The position numbers and the translations under genes were made by a program. The notes beneath the pieces were generated by a model. It saw only the letters and a list, made by a program, of their open reading frames with translations. It did no database searches and had not been told where the DNA came from. Positions 9,010 to 21,639 of a stretch of 64,000 nt of DNA are shown piece by piece (within the stretch, counting starts at the first letter, position 1; each line of letters starts with the position of its first letter). The stretch lies in assembly GCA_027257055.1 (NCBI GenBank), contig JAPVLO010000627.1, positions 496,001-560,000 on the forward strand, given 5' to 3'. The DNA comes from Cephalopachus bancanus (taxonomy: Eukaryota; Chordata; Mammalia; Primates; Tarsiidae).

Positions 9010-11610
9010 AACCTTTATTTATGAATGTTCTGGGTCATTTGTAGTTCTATCTGTGTTGGGTAGTTGTAGTTTTTATTGACCTTAATCACAGGGCATGGTG
9101 ATACTAACAGATGCACTAAGAAATTCCCATATTCCGGGCCTACTTCCAAAGGGGCCAGTGATTGGCATACTGTCCATTTCAGTAAAACCATTGCTGTGTC
9201 TCCTGGTGGAATAATTTCTCCCTTTTGTACCAAGACCTCTTGGCCAGCAGATCATAAAGGTGTGAGACAAGAAAGGGACAATTCTTCTAGTGGGTCACTA
9301 TGAGATAATAGTGACTAGTGCCACTTCCAGTTAAATCCTCAGATTCTGAAATTCAAGAATCCTTGTTATAAGAGAAACTATACCATGTACAACCATGTAC
9401 AGGTTGCTGATTCAGAAAACACACAGCTATGTGGAAAATGTTGCCAGGCCTGTAATTATTGCCACCAACCTGGCTATGTAACTGAGACTCAAGAGACCAC
9501 TCTACCTTTGTATCAAGCTAGATGCTTCAGGTTAATGGAAAATATGATAAGGTCATCAATTTCATGAGCATGGACCCATTGTCACACTTTCTTTGCTCCG
9601 AAGTCAGTTTCTTTACAAAAATCACTCTGTTTGGCATAACATAATTGTAAATAAGACATTCATTGAGTCCACAGATGGCAATGTTGGCAGAAGTATTGCT
9701 GCAGGGAAGGCCAATGCATATCCAGAGTAAGTGTCTATGCCTGTAAAAACAATATGCTTCCCTTTTCATGATGGAAGGCATTCAATGGAAATCAGCCTAT
9801 CACCATGTGGCTGGTTGATCACCATAGGCTTCTGGTGCCATGATGGGAACTCTGTTCATTTCAGCTGCTGGGCAGATTGACCATAGCCAAGTCAGCCTTG
9901 GTGAGTGGAGCTCCATATTGCTGAGCCTATGCCTAGCCCTGTCCCTGTTACTATGACCACTTTGTTCCAGAGCTCATTGGACAATGGCAGAGGGGACTGG
10001 GAAATAGGCTGACCCATATACACAGAACAGCTCATCTTATTGAATTGATTTTTAAAATTCTCCTCTGCTGAGCCTACTGTGTAGACAGCATTCACACTGG
10101 ATCAATCAATGGGTGCATAATTGCATATTTGGTAATTTTTTTTCCATGCAAAGTGGACAACCAGGTGCACTGTTGGAAGCTCTTCTCACCAGAAGTACTG
10201 GAACTTTAGTACTGTTCTTCATGGGGCTGCAGTTCTAAACTGTCCACTTTTGGGTAGTCTCTGCATATTATACAGAATCACATGGAAACAGACCAGAGTC
10301 TCCTCTGTCTTTCTCAACTAATTATAGGGAAGTTCCCATGAGCTCATAGGTGCATACTGGAAGAGAGAAAAAAGTGTAGCAGGAGTGGAATCCATGAGCA
10401 TTTGGGTCACTTTTTAATATAACTTACTTAAGCCGTCAGGGACTGTTCAGGTCCAGTCAAGTACATATCACTTTATTGTAATGATGGGGGTACTGCTGTG
10501 AATGCCTCATTTTATGGCTTTGTGAGTTAGGTAACACCTAGGTCACATGATAATTTGGTGGCACATAGTTAAGCATCTAGTCTCTACTAAAGCCCAGAAG
10601 TAGGCAGATCTGTTTCTCCAAAGGAGACAATTTATTCATAGAAGATGGCAGAATTCTGCACCAAAATCTTATGGCCTGCACTGTGATTTGCTTATGGGTC
10701 TTTCAGAAGTCTCAGGTAGCGTCCCTTTCTGCCAATGGTATTTCAAGCTCCATTGGATCTACTGGATCTTAAGGCACATGTGGCAGAGCAGCCTGCATGA
10801 AAATTTGGTTTCATTATAGAGCCCTTTATTGTTTTGTGCCCCACTCAAAAGTAGCAGCCTTTGGGGACACAAAATATGGGCCAGAGTAACACTTCCAAAT
10901 GAGAAGTATGTTGATTCTCAAATATCAGCGACTGTAAACTAGGCATTGTACCTCTTTTCTAGTTGCAAAAGAAGACAGTACAACACCTTATTCTTCACCT
11001 GAGAAGGGATATCCCAGCACACTTCACACTCCTGTATCTCTAGAAATTATTGAAGTATAGGTCTATTTATTTTGGGGGGAGTTATTTTTCTTCTTCTGAC
11101 ATGTGAATGTTTTATTAATAAGTCTAAAGTAGTTGCTAGTTTTTGCTCACAAAGTGTAATCACCATAATGCCATCAATGTAAGGGAGCACTGTGATGTCT
11201 TGTGGAAGGAAAACCCTGATAAGATTATTGTGTAATTATGACATAGGTTTAAAAAGTTGATATATCCTGGGGTGATACAGTGAGGTGTGTGGCTGAGCTT
11301 GCCAGCTGACACCAAACTGCTTCTGGTGAGGCTTCTGGACAGATATGAAGCAAAAAGTATGTGTTAGATCAATAGCTGAATTTAAGTAACAAGGGACTGT
11401 GTTAATTTACTCAAGCAATGAAACTACTTCTGATAAAGCAGCTGCAGTTTGAATCTTTGCCTGGTTAACCTTATTGTATTCCATTGTCGTTTTCCAAGAT
11501 CTGTCTGTCACCTGTATATTCCAAATAGGTCATTTGAATATGGTGGGAATCACAACTTCTGTGTCTTTGAAGTCATTGATGGTGGCACTAATTTCTCAAA
11601 TTTAGTTTTT
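9010..11610 (-). pseudogene. Decayed ERV-L type pol
   Basis: Read on -, fragments of a class III (ERV-L-like) pol appear in the right order. From about 11600 to 10600 is RT: a T-V-L-P-Y-I-D block near 11200-11170 corresponds to the Y-x-D-D active site, with glycine at the second aspartate. Near 9740-9680 an integrase-like D-T-Y-S-G-Y-A block occurs. At 9233-9015 a G-E-I-I-P-P-G-D-T-A-M stretch resembles the dUTPase that ERV-L elements carry after integrase. Stops and frame changes are frequent in every frame, so the copy is old. I see no LTRs at either end. The ORFs on the opposite strand are shadows. Confidence 0.8.
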
Positions 11611-12289
11611 TTTTTTCTATGTAGAGAAAGTTTTAGTGTCTTCTACTGGGCCTTTCCTTTGATCTACAGGTCAGGCATCCAAATAAGGAGGAAAGCAAAG
11701 AAAGAAAAGAAAAAACAACCGAGGAGAGAGCAAAAGGAAGGAATAAACAAAGAAAAGAAAGACAAAAAATAAGGAAGAAAAAAAAGGCAGGAAGAAATAA
11801 ATCTTTGCATAATAATCTCAAACAACAAGTATAAATGGACAATGCAGAATAAAACATTAACACTAAAACATCACTGTAATAATTACTTTTGACAAGACTC
11901 AATGATGGGTGCAAAAATTTAGGTGCAACTTAAAGTTGAAATGCTATATGCATCTTCTCAAAGTATATCTTTTCCAATATTCATAACATCTTTTTTAATC
12001 TTCATTTCTTTAAAAGACCTATGACTATTTAAAGCAGAATTTTTAGCATTGTGCTGTGATATTTATGATGTGTACATGTAAAATTGATAATTTGCATAAA
12101 GGATAGAAGGAGGTAAATTGAATTGTTTTGTAGTAAATATTTTATAATTTACATTTAATAAAATAACACAGTATTATCTCTAAGTAAATTGTAATATGTT
12201 AAAGCTATGTATTTTAATCCTTGAAGCAATCACCAGAAATGTAGAGAGATGATATTTAAAGCACAATATAAATCAAATTTAACACAATG
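11611..12289. other. Non-coding DNA with a purine-rich low-complexity patch
   Basis: About 11690-11800 is nearly all purine on + (runs of ga/aaag). The rest is AT-rich with nothing recognisable. The ORFs over the purine patch come from its biased composition. Confidence 0.6.
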
Positions 12290-12570
12290 TTTTTTTTCTT
12301 TTATTATTATTTTTTATTGTAAAGATGTGGGGTACAATCCAGGGGTAGGTATACAAACATTGATTATGCAGGTATCCTTGTTGATGAGGTATGCCCCTCC
12401 CTCCCCTAGCAGTTTCCCTCAACTGCCAATCCCACTCCCCTCCCCTGACAGTTTTCCATTACTGCCATACGCTTTCTTATAGTATCATAATTGTTCAAGG
12501 TCCGTTTATGAGTGAGAACATATGGTACTCTGTTCTCCATTTCTGTGATAGATCACTGAGTACAAAATGT
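12290..12570 (-). repeat. L1 3' end fragment (5'-truncated)
   Basis: Starts with a T-rich tail, then L1 3' UTR and the end of ORF2 in reverse complement (gtgagaacatatggtactctg block). It closely resembles the fragment at 50081-50606 (shared gttgatgagg, cctagcagtttccttcaactgccaatcccac-type text) and differs from the 3' ends of the two long L1s on the right. Confidence 0.85.
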
Positions 12571-12582
12571 GCTTTTTAAAGA

Positions 12583-12985
12583 ATGTACATAGAACCTTTA
12601 GCTATAATAGTCAAAAACAGAATTACCCAAATGTCTATCAATGGCAAAATAAGTGAACAAAGTGTGGTATGTTGATACAAGAGAACACCATTCAGCAATA
12701 CCAGGGAACATACTACTGAAACACACAGCCTGGATGAAACTCAGGAACATTGCACTGCGTGACGAAGTTGGACATAAAATAATACATATTTTGTAATTTC
12801 AGACAAAAAAAATCCATGCTGAATAAATCACAACAGTAAGTTGCTTCTAGAAGAAGATGCCTGCCATGAAACATAAGAAAATTTTTTAGGAATTATGAAA
12901 ATGTTTTATACTTAAAAGAGGTGAGGTTTACATTGGTTTATTTATTTGTCAAAACTGTACAGTTAAGATTTGTGCCAATCAGTAT
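12583..12985 (+). repeat. Old L1 3' end
   Basis: The text follows the ancient L1 3'-terminal pattern: a tagtcaaaaacag block, cccaaatgtctatcaatgg, an aacaaagtgtggtat block, and then a 3' UTR ending near gtacagttaagatttgtgcc. It lies head to head with the younger L1 fragment just to its left. Confidence 0.75.
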
Positions 12986-13690
12986 ACTTTGTTCTCTGTC
13001 TTGTTTCTGGAAGGCCAATGGACCCCCACCAAGCAGTAGGTGAGGGAGAGCGGTCTATCTGTGGGCACTTCCTGCTTGCAGCCCCTGACCTCTCAGGTCA
13101 TCTTCTCTTCCACCCTTGGGCCTGAGGAGAAATGATGATGGGGAGAGGGTGCTCCCTTTCTTCTGGCACAAAAGAACGTTTCAGGCCTTTCACTTCCCTA
13201 AAATCAGGGGAATCATAGCCCTCAGAGCTGCACTTCAGTGTGGCAACCACTGGCGTCTGGGGACTGTTGAGTACCTGCAATAGGTTGGTCTAGACTGAGA
13301 CATACTGGAAACTTAAAAAATAAAGAGTGAATTTTAAAGATTTTTTGTTTGTTTTTTAAAAATACACACATCGTGAATAATTTGTGTTGATCACATTTTA
13401 AAATAATATTTTGAATATATTAGGCTAAGTAGAATGTTATTACTTCACTTCTTTCTTTTTCAGGTGGTAACTAGACAATTTTAAATGATGCACGTGTCTC
13501 ACATTTTTATTTATTGGACATTGCTAGCTGAGAGGATTGTCTTCCTTTTCAAAGCTCAGGCTGCCTCCTCAGAAGACAAGAAAGCAGGAAGCTTATAATA
13601 TCTTAAACTTAACATATATATGTATTGTATGAATATTATTTATAAATGATATTATATACGAGAGTAAATGCAAATGTCACCTAGGTAGGG
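12986..13690. other. Unassigned sequence upstream of the zinc-finger promoter
   Basis: 13010-13290 is GC-richer and has a 60-codon open stretch on - that I do not recognise; it has no motif or conserved domain I can name. 13300-13690 is AT-rich with nothing visible. Confidence 0.45.
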
Positions 13691-13699
13691 CAAGGTCCC

Positions 13700-14040
13700 A
13701 GTGCAGGGGAAAAGACCTGCCTCTGGAAACCTGCCATTCGGCATTTCAACCTCGCGTCAGATCGCATCTCCTGTCACTCAGGGCCAGAGGATCCGAGGTT
13801 TGGAGTCTTATCCAATCAACGGTGCTGTGGAGAAAACTGTCCAATCAGGCGCCAGAGGAGAGGAACGGCGACTTCCGGTATCCCCTGGATTTTTGTCCTT
13901 TGCACTGCTACAGGCGGCGAGGACTGCTTGGTGTCTTCCTCTGCAGGAGACCCGGGTGACTCTGCCATAGCCTCTGTCGCCCTGCAGCTACCAGAAGATC
14001 TGTAGGGAGAAGACCGGGACACGCCGGAAGCCGGGAAATG
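13700..14040 (+). promoter_or_regulatory. CpG-rich promoter of the KRAB zinc-finger locus
   Basis: CpG-rich DNA starts abruptly here and runs on to about 14330. Two CCAAT boxes lie in matching contexts (13812-13816 and 13841-13845) and an ETS-type acttccgg motif at 13871-13878. There is no TATA box. This arrangement fits the TATA-less CpG promoters of primate KRAB-ZNF genes. Transcription probably starts shortly after the ETS site. Confidence 0.7.
13885..14040 (+). pseudogene. KRAB-ZNF first exon, ending on the start ATG
   Basis: The text runs through ttttgtcctttgcactgct, cctctgtcgccctgcag and agaagatctgtaggg to ccgggaaatg and then GTGTGT. This is the layout of the non-coding first exon of ZNF91-type KRAB-ZNF genes, in which the last three exon bases are the initiator ATG (14038-14040), followed at once by a GT donor (14041). 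Exon start is approximate. I could not find the KRAB A and KRAB b exons downstream, so the locus is called a pseudogene, but the promoter and this exon look well preserved. Assigning this exon and the finger exon at 31 kb to one locus is an inference from strand, order and family. Confidence 0.7.
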
Positions 14041-14805
14041 GTGTGTTTGTGCCGCGTGTTCCGAGAGGGGCAGGGGAAATACGGGAACGGACTGTGGCCC
14101 GACCCGAGCCACCTCGCCAGTTCGCACCCATGTCCCTGCTAGGCAGCTCGGCCCTCGGTCCCCTTCGGCCAAAGGGTGGGGCTGGGTCGGCTGCCTTGAT
14201 CCGGGGTATCCAGTCCCGTCTCTGTGGCAACTTGCCGGCCCGGAGCCCTCACCAGGCAGCTCTGCGCCTGCAGCTCATGTCTCCCCACATTGTGAGGGGT
14301 CGACTGGAGGGTCTTAGGGGAGGATCCGAACTCTCTGTGCGAGAGTCGCGTGTGGGAGGACCTGTGGTCCGTAGCATCCCCAGATATTTTTTACTCCTTT
14401 CTAAGTCATGAAAACGAGCAGCTCGGAAAAGATGGACCGGAGACGGGCCGCTCAGCAGCAACACAGGTTTATTCCAGGGAGGAAAACCTGCGGAGCGGGT
14501 CTCCACATAAAACTGAAGCCCAGTTCGCTTACAGACTAAGGGCAGTTTATGGAGGTTTGGGGAAGGGGTGCTGGTTCGTTGGTTGTTAGGGAGCGGGCAG
14601 CTAAGGAAGAAGTCTTGTGGTTAGGTAAGGAAGAAGCCTTATGGTTAGCTAGCTGCTGCTTAACGGGATGCGCTCTGGTCGGCGCTCAGCCGGTAAGTTT
14701 CCATCCCGGTTTTCGTTAGCGAAACGGCGGGGGTCTCTGAGATGGCGTTCCCTGGGCTAACACTCCTGCTAAATATTAAGCTGAGGCACCATTAAAAAAA
14801 AAAAA
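14041..14805. other. Intron start, GC-rich
   Basis: CpG density stays high to about 14330. ORFs of 80-120 codons on both strands here reflect GC-rich composition; none has a recognisable domain. 14440-14660 may be an old LTR-like repeat in antisense, but I cannot assign it. Confidence 0.45.
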
Positions 14806-15102
14806 GTGCCGGGCTCGGTGGCTCAGCCTGTAATCTCAGCGCTTTGGGAGGCCGGGGTGAGTGGATTGCCTGAGCCCGCGGGTTCGAGACCCGCCGGGGC
14901 AACTTGGCGAGACCTCATCTCTACAATAAATCAAAAAATTAGCGGGCGTGGTAGCGCGCGCCTGTAGTTCCAGCTACTTGGAAGGATGAGGCGGAAGGAT
15001 CGCTGGAGCCCAGCAGGTCGAGGCTGCGGTGGCCGGGAGCAGCCACTGCACTCCAGTCTGGGTGACAGAGTGAGACTCCAACTCAAAAAAAAAAAAAAAA
15101 AG
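14806..15102 (+). repeat. Alu-type SINE, well preserved
   Basis: Complete dimer from gccgggctcggtgg to a 17-base A tail. It has the local signature linker (caataaatcaaaaaatta) and the gactccaactc 3' end. A RNA polymerase III B-box-like ggttcgagac is present in the left arm (14881-14890). CpG sites are still numerous, which suggests a fairly young copy. Confidence 0.95.
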
Positions 15103-17476
15103 TTTAAAAGTTTGTTTGAGCAAACAGATTCATAAATTTTGAAGCTGCCAGACAGAGTTTGTGGTCTGAGATCCAGGAGAAAGGCTTGAAGGAAAGGCTG
15201 TTATAAGGTGCATGAGGAGGTAAACCAAATTCCATAGCTGATTGGGTGCAGCTATATAGTTGTGTTTTTTGGCGTATCTAGGTGGGCGAATTCTTGTTAT
15301 GTAATCAGAGATGAATTGCTGGCTTATGGTTGGGTATGGCTAAATTGTGTTTAAGTTATTAATAATACAAGAAAAGCATGAGTTACGTTTTGGCTTTCTT
15401 TGGTAGGACCACAGGACACTTCAGGCACTTCATTGTATTTGCCTCCTATTTAATTATTTTAGTCCTCCACAGGAGAACTGTTTTTCACTACATTTTCTGA
15501 ACGTATGTCAAGCTGGGTCCTAACTCCATGACCTTGTTCCCCCACACTAACTGTACTAGGGCTTGCAGTAAAATCCTAAATTTATAGTTTCTTTTTCACA
15601 TTCTCAAATGCCAGTGGTCCTTCTCCAACTCACATTATCAACTATTTGTGCTTTATGTGTTTTTCAAATAGACACAGTATTTTTAATTGTTTATTTCCTG
15701 TCTCACAGAGCAGTTGAATGACTCAACATAGTTTTTTTTTTGTTTGTTTCTGAACATTTCATGTTAGAGGAAAGCAGAAAATCACCCCGACACTCCACCG
15801 TGAAACAATCTTTGTGCCTCTTTTCCTTTCATATTGCCTAGACAAAGACACCATGTCTTTAGGTTGATGTTTCCTATAGGAAAGATTACAGAATGATGTG
15901 TCTTCTGCTACCTTCTTGTCTTTTCTGGATTCTGAATTTCAGAATTTTCTGGGAATAACCCATGATCCCCACAGTGGCAGTGTCTCTCAGAGCGTCCAGG
16001 GAATGTCAGCCCCCCAGGTCATCTCTCAAAGAACAGCTTGAATATGGGGATAAAGCCTTTTAGGGGAGCAGTGAGTGCTCTGGGGGGCTGAAAGGAGTCT
16101 TCTGGTGTACCCTTTCTGTAATAGCTAATTCTTGGGAACTTTGAGACTTTCTTCCCTCAATACCAGTTTCCATTCCTTGGGGTGTTGGTATTGAGGGGGG
16201 AAAGAGAGAAATTATTCCTTCCCTCTGCGTTTCAGACTTGTGAAGGGAGAACTACTATCCCAAAGGACAAGGAAAACCCACCTCAGTGAGACAAGAACCT
16301 GAAAAGCAAAAGTCACTAAGAGCACAGCAGGAATAGAGAGCTGTTTGTCTTGGGAGGTAGGCGTTGAGCACTTCACTGTGCTGGGTCGAAGTGGAAGGAT
16401 CCATGTAGTAGGATGGTCTGACTTGACACTTGAATCAGACATATCTGTGTTCTAGTCAGCATTGGCACTTCTTGTTTTTATAGAAGAACATATTCTATCA
16501 GTACAGCTTGAAAGATAAGAAAATATTTTCGAAGTGGCAATAAAGAAGTTATGTCAGAAAAAAGTGAAATACCTACTCATGTATTTCATTTGTTGAAAAT
16601 TCTTTACCTTTTTTGTTCCCTAAAGCAAAGATAGTAAGTTTCTCAGGCTTGTGTTTTTGGGGATGTGTTTTCAAGCAGAATTCCAGAGCACAGCATTTGG
16701 AAATGATATCAGAGAAAAATAGGGATACTCTCTCTTCCATTAGAGCTGCAGAAAAATGAACACATTTTTATAAGAAAGTGTGGTAGATAAATTGGTAAAT
16801 AACAAAGATTCCTCAAAACAGGTTTTTCTCTTGTGTAGGGTAGAGATTTGTGACAGTGGATAACTCAGTTCTGTATCCTGTTGTTTGCAAGTTCAAGTTT
16901 AATGATAAATTCTATGGGTGGGAACTTGAGAACTCCTAGACATGTTTACATAAGAGAAGGTTTTTATAAAATGATTGATTGTCATGGAGTGATAGGTTTA
17001 TTTTCTGAAAGGAATACTTTTGCTTTTTCTGTTGAAATATAAAATGTGTCTTACGATTTTATTCTCTCCTATAAATATACACACTGAGTTTGAGTGGTTT
17101 TGCTGGATTTGTTGTTGTTGTTATTTAATACTGTGTGGTTTCATGTTTAAAACTAAGTAAATAACCTTAACTGGGAAGCAGAGACATAAGCCCAGGGACT
17201 CCAAATTAAGGCCAGTCTTGATTCTGCAAAAGGAGTCAGCTAGTTTTTCTTGTAGAGGCTCCATTCAGGTGTCTGAGAGTACTAACACCAGCCTGGAAGG
17301 AGCCTTTATATTGGAGAGAAGCTACTGGAAAGTGGTGATCCCACAGGCAGATGAAGTTGAGATTGGGATGAAGTGGGTTTGGGAGGCTGTTTCTGAGTAT
17401 GAACAATTATTTTTCTGGGGCTGCTTCAAGACTTTGTAAAAAAATTAAAAAAAAATTTAGATAAAAATCACTTAAT
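15103..17476. other. Intronic DNA, possibly with an old antisense LTR at its start
   Basis: 15105-15480 (gagcaaacagattcataaa, then ttataaggtgcatgagg) has the look of an old LTR in antisense, but I cannot name the family. The remainder to 17476 is ordinary AT-rich sequence. I looked for a KRAB A exon here and saw none. Confidence 0.4.
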
Positions 17477-17770
17477 TTTTTTTTTATTGTGAGCTGGAGT
17501 CTTACTTTGTTGCCCAGGCTGAAGTGCAGTGGCATGCTCATGGCCACCGCAGCCTTGACCTAATGGGCTCAGGCGATCCTTCCACCACAGCCTTCTAAGC
17601 AGCTAGAACTATAGGCACATGCCACCACATCCAGCTAATTTTTTGATTTACTGTAGAGATGAGATCTTGCCAAGTTGCTCAGGCTGGTCTCAAACCCATG
17701 GGCTCAGGCAGTCCTCTCACCTTGGCCTCCCAAGTGCTGGTGTTATAGGTGTGAGGCACCGTGCCTAGCC
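17477..17770 (-). repeat. Alu-type SINE, diverged
   Basis: T-rich start followed by the reverse complement of a dimeric SINE, with the characteristic attttttgatttactgtag linker and ccaagtgctggtgttatagg end. Confidence 0.92.
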
Positions 17771-20700
17771 AATCGCTTAATTTCAAAGGTGTAATGCAAC
17801 AGGGAAAAAACACTGACTGTAAGATTTTTGAGAATCTAAAAAATTTAGACAGAAAATAACTTTCATAGGAAAGAGCAAACAAGATTAGAAAGAAGATGGA
17901 AGGGAAGGGTCAGGATGGAGAGTGACAAAATCAAATTCTAGATCAGAGAATGTTTCACTGAATCCTGTCTCTTAGGAGGTGCATAAAGAGGGGTTTTATG
18001 TTGGCTCAGGCTGATAGTGGGTGAGAGTTCAGGGGCCTGGAGGAGGAGAGAAACTTTAAGTACAGTGAACAAGTATTTTGGTGTACCACAGAAGACAGTA
18101 CTGTTCAGCTAATTGTTTATGCGGAATAATATGGGAATTCTCATAGTCTCCTCACATTGTGATAGGTAAAAAAGAAAGGATCACCTGATGCATAAGCTGC
18201 TCTTGATGAACATAAATAAAAGGGGATTTCTTCAATCACAGCTACTTACCAGGATTGCCTACTCACCTCATTGTCCCCGCCCTGCTCTTTACATCTCTTC
18301 TATTTTGTTCATCTTGAGTTGTACCCATTTTTAACCTGGTAAATGCATATAAAGTGTTTTGATTTGTTATTAAAATTCAGGAGGAAGTTACAAAATCCCC
18401 CCAATTCATGAGCAATTGCTCAGAAGTATAGAGGGTCCCTTGAAGTTTGTGTCTGGTATTTGCAGTGAGGACAGTGTTGTGGAACTGAGACCTGAAATTT
18501 TGGGGTCTGTGCTGATTCTGAATGGTATCAGAATTGAAATGTTGGACACCCAGTTAGTGTTGAAGTATTGTTTGGTGTTTAGCAAACTCCACACATTTGG
18601 TGTCAGAAGTGTTGTCAGTAAAAGGATCTCATAGGTAACAACTATGAGTCCAGGTGAACTGTTGGTAACTGGTGAGAACTGAGATCCTGGCAGAGGGAGA
18701 GTTTCCATGCTGCAGAAAGGATACAGAGGGTGTGTAGAGCTCCCAGAATTAAATTTTTCAGCTACTCAGTTATCTTTCCCTTACTTCTTAGGATTGAGCC
18801 ACTCTAGGAGTGAGAGTGGTCCTCAAGCATGAGAACTTGTTTAACCTACTGACTTTGGGGTTTCTTATGAACTGTGGGTGACACAGGCTGCTTCCATTTT
18901 GTTTTCTTTATAAAAATCTTGCTGTCACTAATTCCAGTTTGCCAAATTTTTTTCAGTTATTTGAGTGTAAGAGTTTATTTTGTTTATTGAAAATCACAGT
19001 GGATTGAGTGATATGATCTGAAGAAAAGAGAATATGCTAAGTTTAAATAGTAATACTGAGTAAATAGTCATGTACTCAGTATTCATGTGAATAAACAGGC
19101 CTTGGTCAGTTCTGGTGTTTCCCTGATCTCATCTCCTTTCTGCACCCAGAGGTGACCACAGTCTTGAGGTTTTTTTGGTTATTCTTTGTAGCTTAACCAT
19201 CTGTATATTGTGAAGCAGAGTTTTGCTCAGTTTTCTCTCTTGAGTTTTCAGTAATTTAATGTTACTGTTAATATGCCACCAACATTATGCAGGCAGTTAT
19301 TTATGGTTTCTTTGCCTCAGTCTATTGCACACAGGCTGCTGTCTGAGGCTGTAGGTCACCCAGTTGCTCACACATTTCACTGCTTATAGGCTTGTGCCAA
19401 CTCAGGTTCATTTTTTGATGTTATTGACAATGCCATGCTTGCTTTTGTTCCCAAGTAGAAATGTTTTATAAATTTGTTGACCTAAAGGGAGAAAATGTGG
19501 CACAAAATATAATTTTCAAGAATTTTCTTGAGCCAAGGTGAAGACATGTGCCTGAAAGTATCAGACCCAGATAATCTTAGATGTGGGCTCTGTTTGACCT
19601 TTGCTACGAGTAGGATTTTAAATGCAAAAATGGGACTGTGGAGTGGGCCACTACAACCTAGTGTGTCTCAGTGCTTTATAGAAAAAACATTGACCGGTGG
19701 TTGGCTATGTAGTGCTTACCTGTAGGTTGTGAGTTATGTTGTCCAGTGTGTGCCCTTGTTAGGTTAATTTATAGCTACTTGTGGCATCAGTCTAGATTCC
19801 ACATAGCAAACAGCTTCTAGAGATAATCGCTTAGCTTAAGTGTCAAGTGGGGGTGTTGGATATGACTGCTGCCTCAATTCTCTGTTCTTTGGACCTACTA
19901 ATTTAAAGGTAGCTTGCATTCTGAGATTAAAAAAATATATATATTCTGTTTATTCCCACTGTTAACAGATGATTTGTCCCCAGCATGGATGTGTCCTGCA
20001 ATACCCACCCAAGCATTAATAAGTCAACCATGAGCTGCCAGGCTCAGTGGTGGGGGCAGAGGCACAGCAGGGCTCAGCATGGGCAGAAACTTACACAGAT
20101 TGTAGGAATTGCAGGGTTGGCTCCTACTTGCAAGGAATGTCACACAGGTCCCCTGGAGGCATGGCCAGGCTTTCCTTGATTCCCACTCAGGTCTGGATGT
20201 ACACCTCTGTTCCTGGTTGGTCTGGGCTCTGAGAAGAAAACTCATCTTCAAGGGTGTCTCCAAAAAGAGATGAATATGAGATTTCTTAGAACTTCAGATT
20301 GCAGACTGCAGATTGGCTGAAGAGTGTGTCCTTTACTAAGGATGGTTTGCATGGAAGGGCAGGGAGCAACTTCAGAAAAATAAAAATTTGTCCCCTGTGG
20401 TTCCATGGGGGAGACTGCATTGGGAAAGATTTTTATTTGTTCTGTTCTTTTTTGTTTGACCAGTTATTAATTTATTTTTATCATATACTATTTAATTTTT
20501 AAAAAGACAAGATGGCCCCTCTTCTCTTTTTTGGAGATGGGGGGACCCCAGAACCCTCAGCTATTTGTCATTCATTAACATACAAAAGACACTTTCACTT
20601 GAGACATTCAGTGAATTTTAGGATTTGTGTTCCAGGAAACTGGGGCAGAGACCAAAATATACATTTAAAAAAAAAACCTGTAATCTCATTCTCACAGACA

Positions 20701-21089
20701 GGAGGCTCCTGGACTGGCTCAGCTGTGGCTATGTGGGAGCTTATCCTGGCTTCCTCTTTCCAGTGAGAACCCACCCTCACCCCAGCACAGCTCTCCTGAT
20801 CCTGTGCCCATATATCATTATGGCAGCAGCATGTTCTGGCACTCAGCATTCTTCTCTCAAATGACCTTGGAGTTGATTTGGTTCTTCTTTATGTATTTGC
20901 TTGTATGAGCTGTTTCTAGTTCACCAATATATTCCCCGTGCCAAGCACAGTTCCTGGCTCATGGCAGCTTCTCACAAGTGATTACTTAATTAATAATTAA
21001 TGACACTGTCTGTGAAAGTGGATTAGAGAAGTAAGTCAGAGCAAACCTTAGTCAGCTGTTCCTTATCTGGGTTCCTGCATTTTTCTTCC
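17771..21089. other. Intronic DNA without recognisable genes
   Basis: Ordinary non-coding composition. Short ORFs (60-100 codons) occur on both strands, for example around 18406-18708 and 20512-20864, but they lack domains and overlap each other. Neither KRAB box exon was found here. Confidence 0.5.
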
Positions 21090-21225
21090 TTCAGTTACTT
21101 CCTCTGTGACATGGGGAGTAATTGTATGTACTTAAGAGGATGAAGATTTATTGAGTAAAAATACATAAAGAGTTTGAAACACTGTCTTGCACTGTGAAAG
21201 TGCTCCACATGTGTGAGCTGTTGAC
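21090..21225 (+). repeat. MIR SINE fossil
   Basis: The order cagttacttcctctgtgacatgggg, an aggatgaagat block, then gaaagtgctc matches the tRNA-derived MIR core and 3' part, with heavy divergence. Confidence 0.6.
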
Positions 21226-21639
21226 AAGATCTTCCAGATTGTTAGCAGTTTTTATTTTGTTTCATTCCACATAAAATTCTAAAACTTTACTTACTTCATT
21301 GCATAGGAATAAAATACATTTTTGAATTATGTACTATTTCATACTAAAATTATAAAAAATGTTAATAGTTGCTATTTACATCTTATTTCTATATGCTGCA
21401 TAATTTTTTTGACCTGTGTTTATTTTTGCGATTATGCATTTTCCTAGGATTCTTCGAAAATAGTTTTAGTATTATTCAGTTTACAGAGTGCTTACATTCT
21501 TTATTCAAATGAACATTGTCTCCCTTATTGCTAGGTAGCAATTACAACCAAAGTTTTTTGTTGTTGTTGCATATTCTCTTCAATCATCTGAAATATTTGA
21601 GGCAATAATCTCATTTTGTTTTAAATTTCATTTAATTTT

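Noticed and set aside
9076..9567. ORFs on + with cysteine-rich text
   Set aside because: They are shadows of the ERV-L pol on the opposite strand.
13098..13280. 60-codon ORF on - near the zinc-finger promoter
   Set aside because: Protein-like in places, but short and unmatched to any family I know; not enough to call a gene.
13701..14589. ORFs of 79-122 codons over the CpG-rich region
   Set aside because: Explained by GC-rich composition of promoter, first exon and intron start.
14881..14890. tRNA-like B box as a tRNA gene
   Set aside because: It is the internal promoter of a 7SL-derived SINE; no cloverleaf can be drawn around it.
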